Assembly: GCF_026210795.1 (NCBI RefSeq)
Contig: NC_089443.1
Location: 2,666,001-2,730,000, forward strand
Direction of reading: 5' to 3'
From: Rhizophagus irregularis
Taxonomy: Eukaryota > Glomeromycota > Glomeromycetes > Glomerales > Glomeraceae
DNA: 64,000 bases
The position numbers and the translations under genes are program-made. This document shows, piece by piece, positions 35,601 to 47,880 of this stretch. Each line of letters begins with the position of its first letter. Positions within the stretch are counted from its first letter, which is position 1. Below the pieces are notes generated by a model, which was not told the DNA's origin, searched no databases, and was given only the letters and a program-made list of their open reading frames with translations.

Positions 35601-36582
35601 TTTATATCAAATTAAAGGTATAATATTATAAGTTTCACACTATCATTAACAAATGTTGATTTTTTTATTTATTTTATTTTACTATTTTTAGAGATTAAAA
35701 AGGAAGTAAATGCTAGTAGATTAGTTTGTAGTGAAATGATACATTTTGTGTATCAATTACAATATTATATCTTATTTGAGGTAGTATATTTTTAATAACT
35801 TGCAAACACGACGTGATTATTAATATTATTTATTTAGGTTATTGAATGTTCTTGGGACGAACTTGTAACTGAAATTGAGATTGGTAAAAAATCTGGAGAT
35901 TTAGATTCTCTTATTGAAGCCCACAATAAATATTTAACGAATGTCACAACAAAATGTTTTCTAGGCACCTCAAATAATCAGGTAATTCACATATGTTATT
36001 AATATTTGTGATTTTTAACTAATTTACTAAAAAAAAAAATTATTATTAAGAATTATCTATCAAGACTCTTGAAAATTATAGGCCATATATTACAGTACAA
36101 GAATGTATTGGTAAAGTTTTTATATAAAACAAATGTTTATTTATTTAAATTTTTTTAATCCCATTTTTGTATCATATTTCCAATTTGGATAATAGGACGA
36201 ACTTCATAATTTCGCCTTGAAAGAAACCAGCATTGATTCTTATACGCCTAAAACAGAGAGAATATGGGGATATTCCAATTTAAATAAATCTTCAAATCAA
36301 AACGTCAGAGAAAATTTTAAACCGATCAAGGAGCGTTTAGAAGAAGTTGCTGGATTATTCAAAGTAAATTATATTAAATTTATTGTTTTAATTTATGAAA
36401 ATCATTAAATATTATTATAAAATTAGGGAGAAGTGGTAAATCTATTGACGACTTTGTCTCATCATCACGATACGGATTTGAGATTTCTTAGTGTTAGGCT
36501 CGATTTCAATGAATTTTACCAAGAAGTTAGCAAAAACAATGGAAATAACGTAAACAGTGGGAAAAGAATGGGTGGCAATTAA
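32664..36582 (+). CDS. GCP3: Gamma-tubulin complex component 3 (GCP3/Spc98/Alp6)
   Basis: Eighteen exons join in frame to 876 aa, close to other GCP3 proteins (784-907). Exons: 32664-32911, 33038-33099, 33178-33248, 33318-33398, 33491-33701, 33774-33892, 33974-34099, 34175-34465, 34544-34726, 34789-34885, 34965-35148, 35212-35347, 35413-35617, 35692-35780, 35838-35981, 36051-36110, 36196-36363, 36427-36582. The N-terminal GRIP1 domain starts near residue 225 ([19 protein letters not shown]). [20 protein letters not shown] and [17 protein letters not shown] are GCP3 hallmarks that separate it from GCP2. The GRIP2 gamma-tubulin-binding half starts near 497 ([40 protein letters not shown]-like region). 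It works in the gamma-tubulin small complex that nucleates spindle and cytoplasmic microtubules. Splice phases are consistent throughout; exon 11's acceptor is the least certain. Confidence 0.95.
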
Positions 36583-36694
36583 TTTAACATTTCACAAAAA
36601 ATTGTTTAATGTAAATTTAAATCAACTAATACATATTGACCAAATAATGCACTGCCACACAAAATTTATAAAATTTTCAATAAAATAATCTTCT

Positions 36695-37021
36695 TCATCT
36701 TTCTATATTATTAAAATTTTTATAACAATTGAAACATAAATGATGTGTCAAATGCTTTTGACCACAGCCTGGACAATTAACTATATTTGTTTTATCTTTC
36801 AACCCTTTATTTGCGGAACGCATTCTTTTCTTTGAATGAGAAGTCTTTTTCTTCGGAACGGCCCATAAAATTGGTCCTAATATTTCAGCCAAACCTAATA
36901 AAGTACCAGTATTCCTTTGAGATTCTTTCCAAAATGTTTGCATAAAGATTGAAAGTGGTCCAGAAGTTGAAGTAGAAATTAAAGCATGATTATATATGCT
37001 AATATATTTACTTGAAAACAT
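36695..37021 (-). CDS. mrpl32: Mitochondrial large-subunit ribosomal protein bL32m
   Basis: An intronless 108-aa frame. Residues 55-68 (AVPKKKTSHSKKRM) carry the bL32 signature, followed by a zinc ribbon with two CxxC pairs (CPGC at about 83-86 and CFNC at about 97-100). The N-terminal half is the extended presequence-like region typical of mitochondrial L32, which in yeast is cut by the m-AAA protease before assembly. The gene converges with GCP3 (112 bp between stops) and diverges from the ribosome-silencing factor gene, with which it shares a 206-bp intergenic region. Confidence 0.93.
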   Translation of the reverse strand: MFSSKYISIYNHALISTSTSGPLSIFMQTFWKESQRNTGTLLGLAEILGPILWAVPKKKTSHSKKRMRSANKGLKDKTNIVNCPGCGQKHLTHHLCFNCYKNFNNIER

Positions 37022-37227
37022 CCTTATTTCCTAAAAATATGATAGAAATGAAACATGAAATAAATAAATAACCATCAGAATATGTTTTAGAGACTTCAAG
37101 TACTTACAAAAAGAACTATTCAAACCATTTGTGGATGTCGTATTATGCTTATTGATAATTAATTTGTATAACTAAGCCATTATTGATAATCAGTTAATCA
37201 GTTCTTTTACTTTGATAAATTTTAGTT
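37022..37227. promoter_or_regulatory. Short shared region between two divergent mitoribosome genes
   Basis: 206 bp separate the start codons of bL32m (minus) and the RsfS homologue (plus). Both products act on the mitochondrial large subunit, so a bidirectional promoter is plausible. No particular factor site recognised; the sequence holds short direct repeats of CCATT and TTGATAAT. Confidence 0.5.
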
Positions 37228-38141
37228 ATGATACGAAGAAAAGCTATTTCAACTTTTTCGAAGATAACTTACTATAAAAGGCCATTAAATTTTTTATTAT
37301 ATTCTAATATAGTTCCAAAACCAAAAATAAATTTCGTACGAAGACAAGTTTATTTTTCCACACAATCAAATGTTAAAGGATTTGCTAGCCAAGTAGAGGT
37401 AGAAGAGGAAGAAGTTGAGGAAATAGATAGATCGTTATATCCGGAACTTTTTCCAGAACATAATGACATGGATGACACTTGGTTTGTTGATCCAGCTTAT
37501 GAAAATCCACAAGAAAGTGATTTCGTACCGTTATGGCAAAGAAGAGCAAATTCACTTTCAGATAAACTTCCCGATGTAAAAATGAATAGTGATGATCATC
37601 AACGAACGAAATTTTTGGAAATTATAAGATTGTTGGAGGAAGAAGGTGTAGAGAATATAACTGTAATTGATGTAAGGCAAAAATGTGATTTTACTGATTG
37701 GATGATAATAGGTGAAGGAAAAACTACGAGACATTTAGGTGGAGTAGCAGATGGACTTTATAAAATGGCAAGTATAATTAATATATGTGTTGAAATTCTA
37801 AATTTTAATATTTACATTAAAGTTTTTTTTTATTTTATCAGTTGAAAAATGAAATACAAATCCAGAATTCAAATTCAGCAGACTCTTTATTACAAAGTTA
37901 TCCAATTATTGAAGGACGTGATTCAGAAGATTGGATATTGATAGATACAGGATTAATTTTTGTACATCTTTTTACTTCTGAAGCAAGAAAATATCATAAT
38001 TTAGAAGATTTATGGGAAAAAATTCCTTCATATTCTTCTAAAGATGAATTTAAAAGTATTACCAATGAAATGGTTAAAGAATTTAGAGAATTTAATCCTA
38101 AATTTGCTAAAAATCCTTCTTTGTCATTTGAATTAAAATAA
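37228..38141 (+). CDS. Mitochondrial ribosome-silencing factor (RsfS/MALSU1 family)
   Basis: Two exons (37228-37767 and 37842-38141) encode 279 aa. The basic, Ser/Thr-rich N-terminus suggests a mitochondrial presequence; an acidic linker follows. The RsfS domain starts near residue 130 with EIIRLLEEEGVENITVIDVR, then DFTDWMIIGEGKTTRHLGGVAD, and exon 2 supplies EGRDSEDWILIDTGLIFVHLF and LEDLWE. The family binds the large subunit near uL14 and regulates subunit joining or assembly; in ascomycetes the same domain is the N-terminal part of Atp25. The intron has a GC-AG boundary (ATG|GCAAGT ... ATCAG|TTG); the nearby GT donors break the frame or add residues the family lacks. The divergent neighbour encodes bL32m. 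Confidence 0.93.
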
Positions 38142-41100
38142 TAAAAACAACTGTAATATTAAATTTAATTATTATATTATTCTTTTTGCCTTATATATTA
38201 TTATTACCTTTACATTAGTTAATTTTTAATTTTTACATCTGCATTATACAGTATAGATAAGCATTATTTTGTATTTGTAACTTTATGCATTAGAAAAGAA
38301 TTACTAAAATAAAGAACAACTTATTATATTGATATTAGGACTTATAGTATTGAAAAATTATATTAATATATAAATCTATTTTAAACATTATCATTATTTA
38401 TAATTTCCATTTTTATTTTAAAATTAAAATAAAATCCACTATTATTTTTAATTAAAAGTATTTTTTCAAGTTTCTTTAAAAATCTGCTAAGTTTTACTAA
38501 AATCTTTTGGTTATTATTTATTTATTTTGATCTTAAATTTATTTTTAAATATATCCTTTTGCTTTTTATATTAATAAACTTTTATACAATCTTTAAATTA
38601 CTAGCTTATTAAAAATACTAAAATACTAAAAACAACTATTAAAAAACAAAAAAATACAGCTTATTTATACTAATAAAAAAAATAGATAGAAATAAAAGAA
38701 TAGTTAGAAATTATAAAAATAAAATAAAAAAGTATTATCTGTTATTATTAAAAAAATTTTAGAATTTATAGGAATTGGTTTTTAGAAATGAGGTTTTTGG
38801 AAATTAGTTTATAAGTTATAAAAAAAAATAAAAGATAAATAATAAAAAAAATATTAATAAAGTTTATACAAATAATATAATAATAGTTTAAAATTATACA
38901 AATCAAATAATATTCATAGTATTTATAATAAAATATAATTTATTTTTGTAATTAAAGAATTAAAAATCATTATTATAGAAATTAATTAATAATCATATTA
39001 ATTTAAAAATAATGATAACTAAAGTTTTTTTTTATATAATGATTAAAGTTTGGAATCAGATGGTATATTTGATTTCAAATTTGATTTACACCCGATTTTT
39101 GATAATTCAGTTTAACCAAATTTATATTAGAAAACGGGAACTGTTGTAAGTCCAGAGAAAGGTATAATAAATAAAGATGTAGCGATATTCTACTAATTAG
39201 CAGCATAACACCTTGAAATTCTGGTAATTTTCTGCTAATTAGCAGCATAACACCTTGGAATTCCAGTAATTTTCTGCTGATTAGCAGCATAACGCCTTGA
39301 AATTCCTGAACAGAAAAACTTACATGATTGAAAATTTACACGTTATTTTTATAGATCATCATAGTGTATAGACATATATAGTCCTTCACTTTGCTCTGGA
39401 CAATTACAAAACTAGTTTGCATTTAAAGTAAATGTAACTGAATATTCAATTTGGTTTAATATTGAAACTTTATAGTGTTAGCAATTATAAAATTTAAATC
39501 ACATGACTATGGTTAAATAGTTTAAACATTAAGTAAATTATATTTTACAAAATTTTTATTATAGACCTACAAAATTTTGTTTGTATTACATAAAGTTTGT
39601 AATTCTACCTGAATTATAACTTGGCCAAATTTATGTCAATTACATTTAATTCTAGCCAGAATTATTAAATATAAACCAGTTATGTAAATTGGTTATTCGA
39701 TTTCAATTAGGTTAGCAAAACCAGTTTGAAATGAATTGAACTGGTTGCATTCAGTTTAAATTCAGTTTTTGAAAATAGAACCAGTTCTAAACTTTAATAA
39801 TTAATATTTTATTTTTTAAAATTCTTTTTTTTATTACAGTATATTATTTATAAATTTATATACAGTATATAAAGTGATAAATTATTTTAATAGTTATTCT
39901 AAATAATAATAGAATTCTATTTTATAAAATTTTTTAAATCAATATAATTCCAAAAATAAAAAAAAAATAAAAATAAAAATCAATCTATACAAGTTTATAA
40001 AAATACTTAGTAATTTTCATATTGCATGAAAGTTTATAAATTTCTGATGAAATTGTTCAAATTTTTTTTTATTTAAAAGCTAATCCATTGTAGATTTTAA
40101 ATTTTAAATAAAAAAAGGATATTTTATAGTATAGAAAAAAATTGTCTAATTGTTAATTATGACAGCTTTTTAAAATTATTTTTGTATATTTGTGTACATA
40201 TAGATAGGTTTTAAAATGTCAAATATATAACATTTTTAATTACATTTTAAAAATTACAGTTAATTAGCTTTTATATAAAAAAATTTTATTAAAATCTATT
40301 GAAAATTAATAGACTTTTGTATATCTAGAAAAATGCCAATTTTATTGAAAATTACTAATAAACTTGAAAAATAATAGTAAAATATAGTAAAATAAGTAAT
40401 TTTTAAGATATATACAAGTCTATTAAATTTTAACAGATTATAATAATTATTTTTTTATTTGAAAAATAATCAAATGTAATTGCTAAAAATGCAAATAAAA
40501 ATGGTCAACATATTCGAAATTTTAAAAGTTATCTATATGTAAATAAATATATAAAATAATTTCAAAAAGTTATTATATTTTATAATTAGATAATTTTTTT
40601 TTATATTTTAAAAATATTTTTTTTTATTTAAAATATAAAATCTATGAAGGATTATCTTTTAAATAAAAAAAAATTTAAGTGATTTCATCAAAAACTTATG
40701 TATTTTTATGCAATATGAAAATTACCAAGTATTTTTAAAAAAATCTGGTAATTTATTGTAGGTTTGTATGTTATTTTATGTAAAATCCATTTATCTGATA
40801 TATTTCAAAAATTAGATTGTATAGAATCTACTTATTTATAATAAAAATTGTTGTAAAAAATTAGCCTTTTACTTTTTTTTTTGCTATAGCACATTTAGTA
40901 GTTTATTAAAAAAAAGTTATATTAACAACATATATATGATAATATATAATATAAAACTAAACTAATTTTTTAATTATTAAATCACTTGTCATTCAATGAA
41001 TAGACTTTATGTATATACTGTTAGATGAATTTTAAACTATTAGAGTAAATTCAGTATGTAACTACCCTTTTTTAGAGAGAACCTTTGTAGGTATTTCTTC

Positions 41101-41976
41101 AAATAAAGCAGTCTAAACTTTATTATTCCAATTTAGCAAAGCTTATTCGTTAAAGTCAATTGATATGTTACCATTATATACTTCTTTTATATCTTGATTT
41201 TGAATGTAATAATTTGACTTTATTTCTCTAGGTTTATCAGGATTTCAAGTTATGTTATAGTGGAGAAAATATCATAAATAACTATTTTGTGAATATTCAC
41301 CTTATTTTGTAATATATATTTGGTCATAATAGTTAAAATCATTTTTTTCAGTATAAGCTTAAACTTCATAATTTTCTGCTATTATAGTTTATTAAATATT
41401 TTACTTTTATTCAAAGTTTTGTGAGTATTCTAGATATTCATAGAAGAAGGTGATATAAATCAAAAATCATTAAAATTAAAATCTGAAACTATTTTGAAAT
41501 AGATAACCTGTTTCTTTTCTTTTAAAGTATATGGTTATGCTTATATATTCAATTTTATTAATATTGCAGAAGGTACAATTGGTGATTAATATTTAAGCTT
41601 TTCAATAATTTTCATTTCAGTTAGCTGAAAATCTGATATTCTTAGATTCCTATTGGATGTATTTATTATTGCTTGTTACTTACATGATATCTTTTCTTTT
41701 TTTCTTACAAAATCTTTTGAAATTTTATATAAAAACTCTGGCAAACCTTGCTTATTTATAAGATAGGTCACCCCCAGGCCTAAGGTAAAAATCATATATA
41801 AAATTCTTTGCAGATTCTACTATAAAAGAAAATTTTATGTTATATTGTTATGATTTTTTTTCTTTTTAGCTAATTAACCAATAGAATTTAAGAAAAAAGT
41901 AAGGTAAAAACTATTAGTAAAGGGCCAATTTTTTATGGTGACCTTTATTATAATAAGTAGTCCTCTCTGCCTATAG
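38142..41976. other. Long AT-rich stretch without a clear gene
   Basis: Mostly simple AT-rich sequence. From about 39060 to 39800 and 41040 to 41970 the composition is richer and suggests decayed insertions or gene remnants, but I cannot support any reading frame. Confidence 0.5.
39190..39305. repeat. Tandem repeat, three units of about 50 bp
   Basis: Three copies of a unit containing TAGCAGCATAACACCTTG and AATTTTCTGCTAATTAG. The copies differ by single substitutions. The open frame through it (39075-39290, minus) reflects the repeat. Confidence 0.8.
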
Positions 41977-42048
41977 ATCTTTGAAGATATAGAAAAGAAA
42001 GATAAAGCTTTAGAAGTTATCGCCAGAATATATCCAGTTGAAGTTCAG
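41977..42048 (+). other. Possible isolated exon
   Basis: A 72-base frame (24 codons, IFEDIEKKDKALEVIARIY...) is bounded by a good acceptor (CCTATAG) and a donor (GTAAAA) and has ordinary coding composition in an otherwise non-coding stretch. It may be the remnant of a host gene next to the CACTA-type locus. No family recognised. Confidence 0.25.
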
Positions 42049-43139
42049 GTAAAATGCTGACCAATCAAGTGCTACTTGATTGGTAACTTTTTTGATCGGT
42101 CGCCTGATTTATTCAATAGTTAGAAATTGGTGTACACATTCAATCGAGTATCAATCAGATTAATACCTGATTGATAACTATTTTTTAGTTTAAATTTACC
42201 AATTGCTCTCTTTAAAACAAATAGTGACCGATTGTTAGTAATTTATAAATTTAAAATAAATTGTAATCCGATTGTTAGTAAATTATAAATTTATTTATCA
42301 GATAACTTATTTTAAATGTAAATGAACTCTGTTTTATTACAAATGAAATTGTCTATTAATTGGTATGACTGCCATATAAGTAGTTGGATTTCGTGTGCCA
42401 ACTGTAAATTTACTAGGTAAGAATCGATTGTATATGTTATAAATCAGCATGATGGTATCTCTAGATAATTCGTGGAAATCATATTTCTACAATTCAACGT
42501 TGCAACTTTTATCATCCCAATTGCCGATTCTGCAATGAAATCTTGTTTTCTCATTTGGTGCCCATAAATACCAGTTGACAAAAGCAAGCTGATGCATCTT
42601 AGGACTGATTGGCAGCTGAACTGTATGTTCAAAATAATACTGAACATAATAAGGGTAAATGTCTATGGACTCATCGTCCTGTATAAATTTGGCCAGAATA
42701 TATGAAATTCTTTGATATCGGGGTGCACTTTTTGACCCAAAAATTTTGGCAGCAATTCATCAGTAGCAATCCAAATACGACTAAACTAAATTACGATTAG
42801 TAATACAACGATTAATTGATTGGAATCTCCTAACGATAAATCACTCGAAGCTAAATCAGCAATTGATGTAAAATTCCAATCATATATATCATTATAATAT
42901 TTCACCAATAGTTCACATGTGGCATTTGGTAACAATACTTGATTTCTTAGAGTAAGCATCTCTCCCGAAAATTTTTCGCTACCAGTAGTAATTGTGTTAT
43001 CGATATTTTGATGAAAATTTTGCATAAAATGGTAAAGTTCATTAAAATCAAACCCATCATAAGCTGCCAAACTTCCAGTTGTTAATCAAGATTGAACCAA
43101 AATTAATGCATTCATCAATTTTGCATTATCTGATTGGGC

Positions 43140-43361
43140 TAAGGTTGCTTGCCAAAACCTCTCCAAAATCCTGTGATAAATTTCAGCAAGATTTTACTAT
43201 ATGTTTACTATAGTTTCGGCAGGGTTTCGGCAGTTTCGGCAAATGGGAGTTTTGGCATTTCGGCAAAGTTTCAGCAGGATTTTTAATATAATTTAATATA
43301 GTTTCGGCATTTTCCATATAAGTTTCGGCAGTTATTAAGAAAGTTTCGGCAAGCAACCTTA
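43140..43361. mobile_element. hAT-type MITE, copy 2
   Basis: TIRs TAAGGTTGCTTGCC and GGCAAGCAACCTTA; 222 bp, inverted relative to the other copies; many TTTCGGCA words. The flanking 8-mers GATTGGGC and GATTGGAT match at 6 of 8. Inserted in the Tnp2 pseudogene. Confidence 0.8.
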
Positions 43362-43835
43362 GATTGGATGGATATTAAGCTGTCTAACTGCAAATTTTGC
43401 ACAATGATTCGCAACAATTCTAATTCAATAGTATGTTTACTATTAGGAAGGGAACCTATTTAAATAATAAGTTTATCTGTTACCAATTTGCCAATTAGAA
43501 ATTTTGATTTTCAACAATCAACGTGTTTTACCTAATACGCCATTTATTCATTCAATGAATAACACTAGAATAAATAAAGTGGTCCATAATCTTGGCAGCA
43601 TTCAATGATGTGAAGAGATAAATGGATATTTGGAGTTATTTTCTCCTGTTCGTAATTTTTCTCAATTAAACGAGCTACTTGGTGCAGTTGGTAATGAGCT
43701 TCAAGCAGTGTGCTTTTGTTAATAATTCGACAAACAAGCAAAGTACAGGCTCTTACAAAATTTGCTAAAATTTTCTGATCAGCCTCGTCCAAAAGATCCT
43801 ACATAATCAGTGTTACATAAATCATAATAAACGAC

Positions 43836-44079
43836 TAAGGTTGCTTGCCGAAACCTAGGGGTTTAGGCAAGATGGCGTTTCGCTGAAAAGTGAAATTCTG
43901 CCAAAACTATATTAAAGTTATATTAAAAAACTGGCGAAACTTTAGAGAAAGGCAAAACTGCCGAAACTTATTATAAATGCTGAAACTGCCAAAACTCTGC
44001 CAAAACTATAATAAATCTATAGTAAAATTTTGACGAAATTAATTGTAGGATTTTGAAGAGGTTTAGACAAGCAACCTTA
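43836..44079. mobile_element. hAT-type MITE, copy 3
   Basis: 244 bp with TIRs TAAGGTTGCTTGCC and GACAAGCAACCTTA, and a perfect 8-bp target duplication TAAACGAC (43828-43835 and 44080-44087). Very similar to the copies at 4764 and 48472. Inserted in the Tnp2 pseudogene. Confidence 0.9.
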
Positions 44080-44848
44080 TAAACGACCTCCATTAATCAG
44101 CTGTATATCTAAAAAATCCTTCTCCAGTTGTTATTTTAGAAGGTATCTTTCCTAAATCAACCGGAACTTAGATTTTTTTTGCTCTTTTTTCCATCAATTT
44201 AAGATGGGTTTTTGTTATTTTCCCGCCATCTATTCACAACCTTTTCACGATCTAATGCGCGATTCACAAAAATAAATTATGCATTAGATCAACCACAAGA
44301 AATCTAATCAGGTTGAAATACGGCAATCTTAACAACTCTGACCAACGTACGTGAGTTTTGGAAATATATTTTTTTCTTTCATACTTAGATTTACACAACC
44401 GCCAACATTCGGCATTACGTCGATGTTCATTTAGATCTTTTTGCATGAACTACTCAGTCATGTCATCAAACCCTCCGTAATTAAGCTTTCTTTCGCTGAT
44501 ATTAGCTATTTTATAGCATCGATGGCAGCCAACTAATGCTGAAATATGATTGCATAATTTTCTAGCAGCCGGTATGTCATTGCTGCAGCAAATTACTACC
44601 ATCCGGATTCTTTTACCAGTTGGATGCAAATTGGTAGAAGGTAAATTAACACCATCCCAGAATTCTAACAATTCGTTAATAATTAGACTAAAATAATGAT
44701 TTATCTTGTGTAATTTTACCTCTTCTGGTTCTGGTAGAAGTCCAAGATATAGCATATTTTCTCATTTAAATCTAATATCACGGGGAAGATTATATATGAC
44801 TCTATAGATAATACCAGAGCTGTAAGCTGACGAATTAAATGATTGGAA

Positions 44849-45493
44849 CAGGATCCCAGACATCACATATATAACTCACATTTGAGTTTTAGCAAATTCA
44901 ATCAAAATTAGGTTAAACTCATAATTTTAGATGTAGCAAATTGATTGAAAATTAATCAATATATAATTATGAGCTTTTAGCAAATTGTATTGATTTTACA
45001 AAATCATATTTTATATTTGAGCAAATTGGTACTTTTTTTTTAAATTTAACTTATCCTTTTTTTTAACTTTATAAATAATATTTTTAAAAATATTAGTTTT
45101 AGGGTCTGGGTTATATTTTGGCCAAAATTAAGTATAATTCCGGCCAAAATTAAGCATAATGCGGGCCAAAAACCGTCTGTTTAGTTTCGCAACATTTTAT
45201 TTTTTAATATTAATTAATTATTTAATTTATTATTTTTATTAATTATTATTTTATCTATAATCTACATATTTTAATTATAAAAATTGGCAGTTTAATTTAT
45301 ATTAATCATTTATTTTTTTATTGATAATAAAAGAAAAGATTATTAACTCATATTTTGAGTTTTAGCAAATTAGTATAGATTTGAAATGTGATAATTTGAT
45401 TTTTAGCAAATTAGGTCTATTTTAGCAGGAGCAAAAAGTACTTAAATTTATGCAGATCAGTTATAAGTTATATATGTGATGTCCAGGGTCCTG
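44849..45493. mobile_element. 645-bp MITE with 6-bp target duplication
   Basis: TIRs CAGGATCCCAGACATCACAT and, as reverse complement from the right, CAGGACCCTGGACATCACAT. The target duplication TTGGAA (44843-44848 and 45494-45499) is confirmed by the interrupted transposase, where it doubles a Phe-Gln pair. Interior words TTTGAGTTTTAGCAAATT and TTTTAGCAAATT recur in inverted arrangement. Non-coding. The superfamily is uncertain. Confidence 0.85.
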
Positions 45494-47589
45494 TTGGAAC
45501 TAGTCTAAATTAATCATGATTCTAAAATTAAAATCGGCTGTCTCATTTGTAAAAAATTGAGTATCCGGGTTGTCTAGGAAAGACGGAAATGTTTTCCATA
45601 CTTCTCCATTATAAATATCGGTATATAAATTTGCTATATTAACCTGATTTGTCCATTTTTGAGTGACTCTACAAAATCCAGTTAGGACCCCGAGCAATAT
45701 ATGTATAGGTAACAATATCGTTTACTTAGTCACATGCTATTTTAGCCACAGTTAGAGGTTAGATTTGCGTGAAATTAATGATATTTTTTGCCAATGTCAT
45801 ATTTTTCATTTGCTTATTTTCACAGAATTTTTGAAAAGTTATATATTATAATTGCTTATTTATTAAGTAAATTTAGTATTATTTAATAATGCATTGTATA
45901 ACATTTAACTATATAAGCGATGGTATTATGCTAATATGTAAAAGTTAATAGGAGATAAAAAAAATTACTAAGATGGATATTTTAGCTAAGATGATATTAC
46001 TATTGAAAAAAGTGAAATTGTAAATCATAAATGCGAGAAAATTTGATCAAATAATTTTTGTAAAATATAATATTATAAAGTCATATGGTTAGATTGCTTA
46101 TTTTTGGGTAATTTGTGAAGTCACATGTTGAGTTTGCTTATTTATCTTAATAAAAATCTTGCGTAGAGCTATTATAAAAATTTTGACCTTTCTTGTTACC
46201 TATATATATATTGCTGTAGGTCTATCCAGCGCTGATACATTGATATTATTTGGGATGCAGAGAAGGTACCAGAAATAACATTTTAGGTTTTCTGGCAAAT
46301 CCCTTAATTATCAAGACCTTATTTGTTAATTTTGCTCTGCAAACTTATCTTTTGCTGTGCTTTGGATGATTCAGAAATTCCACATGGATACATCTGAACT
46401 CTACATTTTGATTTTGTATCAAAATTTCTGAAACTTTATACAAAGTATTACAATCTGGACATACTGCGTATGTCTTTTCCTGCTTAACGATCTTTAAAAG
46501 TTTTTTCACCAAATAAGATGATGTAGGGAATTTTCCAAATTGTCATTTATCAGCATCTGATAAAACTATCTTAAAAAATTTAATAAGTTTATTGATGGCG
46601 ACATCAGGAAGACGAAATCTCGCCTGATATTTGAATCTTCACAAAAGTATCCATAAATTGTTGAAATCAATGTTTATGTCAAGATTTCTAAGATCTGATT
46701 CATAATCATAGTCATTAAAATTGGGAGCTGTAAATTGTTCGATCAGAACTTCATCTACACTTAAATCACAGTCATCATCTCCAGATACTTCAGAAGTTTC
46801 ATCATCATCTTCTGTTAAGGATTCGTTAGTATCACTTTCTGTTAAAAACCTGTCGGTCAAAGAACTATCACTATCATCATCATCAGGAATCATATCATCA
46901 ATCTTATTAGTACGCTTTTGTCTTCCTGGTCTCTCTGGCATTAGTTCATTATTGCTTAGAGGTGATTTATCATCATCATCTGATGAATATTCTACCGCTC
47001 TAATTCTTCTTTTTCTTCATCGTTGGAGATTTATCACCATCATCACCATCATCATTATCATCACCATCATTATCATCTGATGTATTCTCTACCGCTTTAA
47101 TTCTTTTTTTTCTTTTTTCATTTGGAGATGATTCTACACTATACAGTTCGTTCCTGGTACCTTTTAGTTGAGAAGAACTCTGAGATCCAGAAGCAATTGT
47201 TTGAAGTATATTAACTTCTTCTTGATGTCTTCTGAATATTCTGGGATCCACTAACTTACCACTACTACAATGCAACAAATAATTGCATTTGACAAATTTT
47301 CTAGTTTTAGGTGCACTATCAGTAATTTTTGTACGATCTTTATTAATGCGATTTTTCTTTGATTTTGTCATCTTCAATCCATCAATTTGTAATCAAAATT
47401 TCCTCAAAATACATCAATCAGTTAGCTTATTTACAATTAATTCTTTAAAATATATCAATCAGTTGGTTCGCAAGAGAATTTGATCAATTGGCTTTGCGAT
47501 TAATTATTATATACATCAGAATTGAATTGTGTGAATATTACCACAATTAGATAAATTAAACTATTTATTTTAATTGATTAATAAAGAGA

Positions 47590-47880
47590 TTGCAAAAATT
47601 GATACAATTTATTTCTAAATATATCAATTGATTTATTTTTTTATTTTTAAATATACCAATAGTATATAATTTATTAATCTTGCAAAAATTTGATACAATT
47701 TATTTTTTAAATATATCAATAGTATATAATTTATCCTGAGAATTTGATACAATTTATTTTTTAAATATATCAATAGTATATAATTTATCCTGAGAATTTG
47801 ATACAATTTATTTTTTAAATATATCAATAGTATATAATTTATTAATCTTGCAAAAATTTGATACAATTTATTTTTATATT
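47590..47880. repeat. Tandem repeat between divergent pseudogenes
   Basis: Five units of 55-66 bp sharing AATTTGATACAATTTATTTT and AAATATATCAATAGTATATA. It lies in the gap between the divergent transposase and accessory pseudogenes, where their promoters would be. The minus-strand frame through it (47633-47866) is a repeat artefact. Confidence 0.85.

Larger units (their letters stand above)
42337..47371 (-). pseudogene. Tnp2-like (CACTA) transposase, broken
   Basis: Starting at ATG 47371 on the minus strand: an N-terminal Cys/His region (KFVKCNYLLHC...RIFRRHQEEV), a long Asp/Glu/Ser-rich acidic stretch (47100-46750), then Tnp2 blocks EVWKTFPSFLDNPDTQFFT.ETAD (near 45600), DIPAARKLCNHISALVGCHRCYK (near 44540), RLPYFNLIRFLVVDLMHNLFL (near 44290) and a C-terminal region ending at 42337. 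Lesions: W-to-stop in LDWFQ near 45503, a TGA after 44450, further stops near 42480, and three inserted MITEs. The MITE at 44849-45493 duplicated the codons for Phe-Gln. The family is the CACTA/EnSpm transposase found in high copy in Rhizophagus. Confidence 0.8.

Noticed and set aside
46721-47080. 119-codon Ser-rich plus-strand frame
   Set aside because: Antisense of the acidic stretch of the Tnp2 pseudogene.
47633-47866. 77-codon repetitive minus-strand frame
   Set aside because: Direct product of the tandem repeat; it would encode the same about 18-residue unit four times, with no start context.
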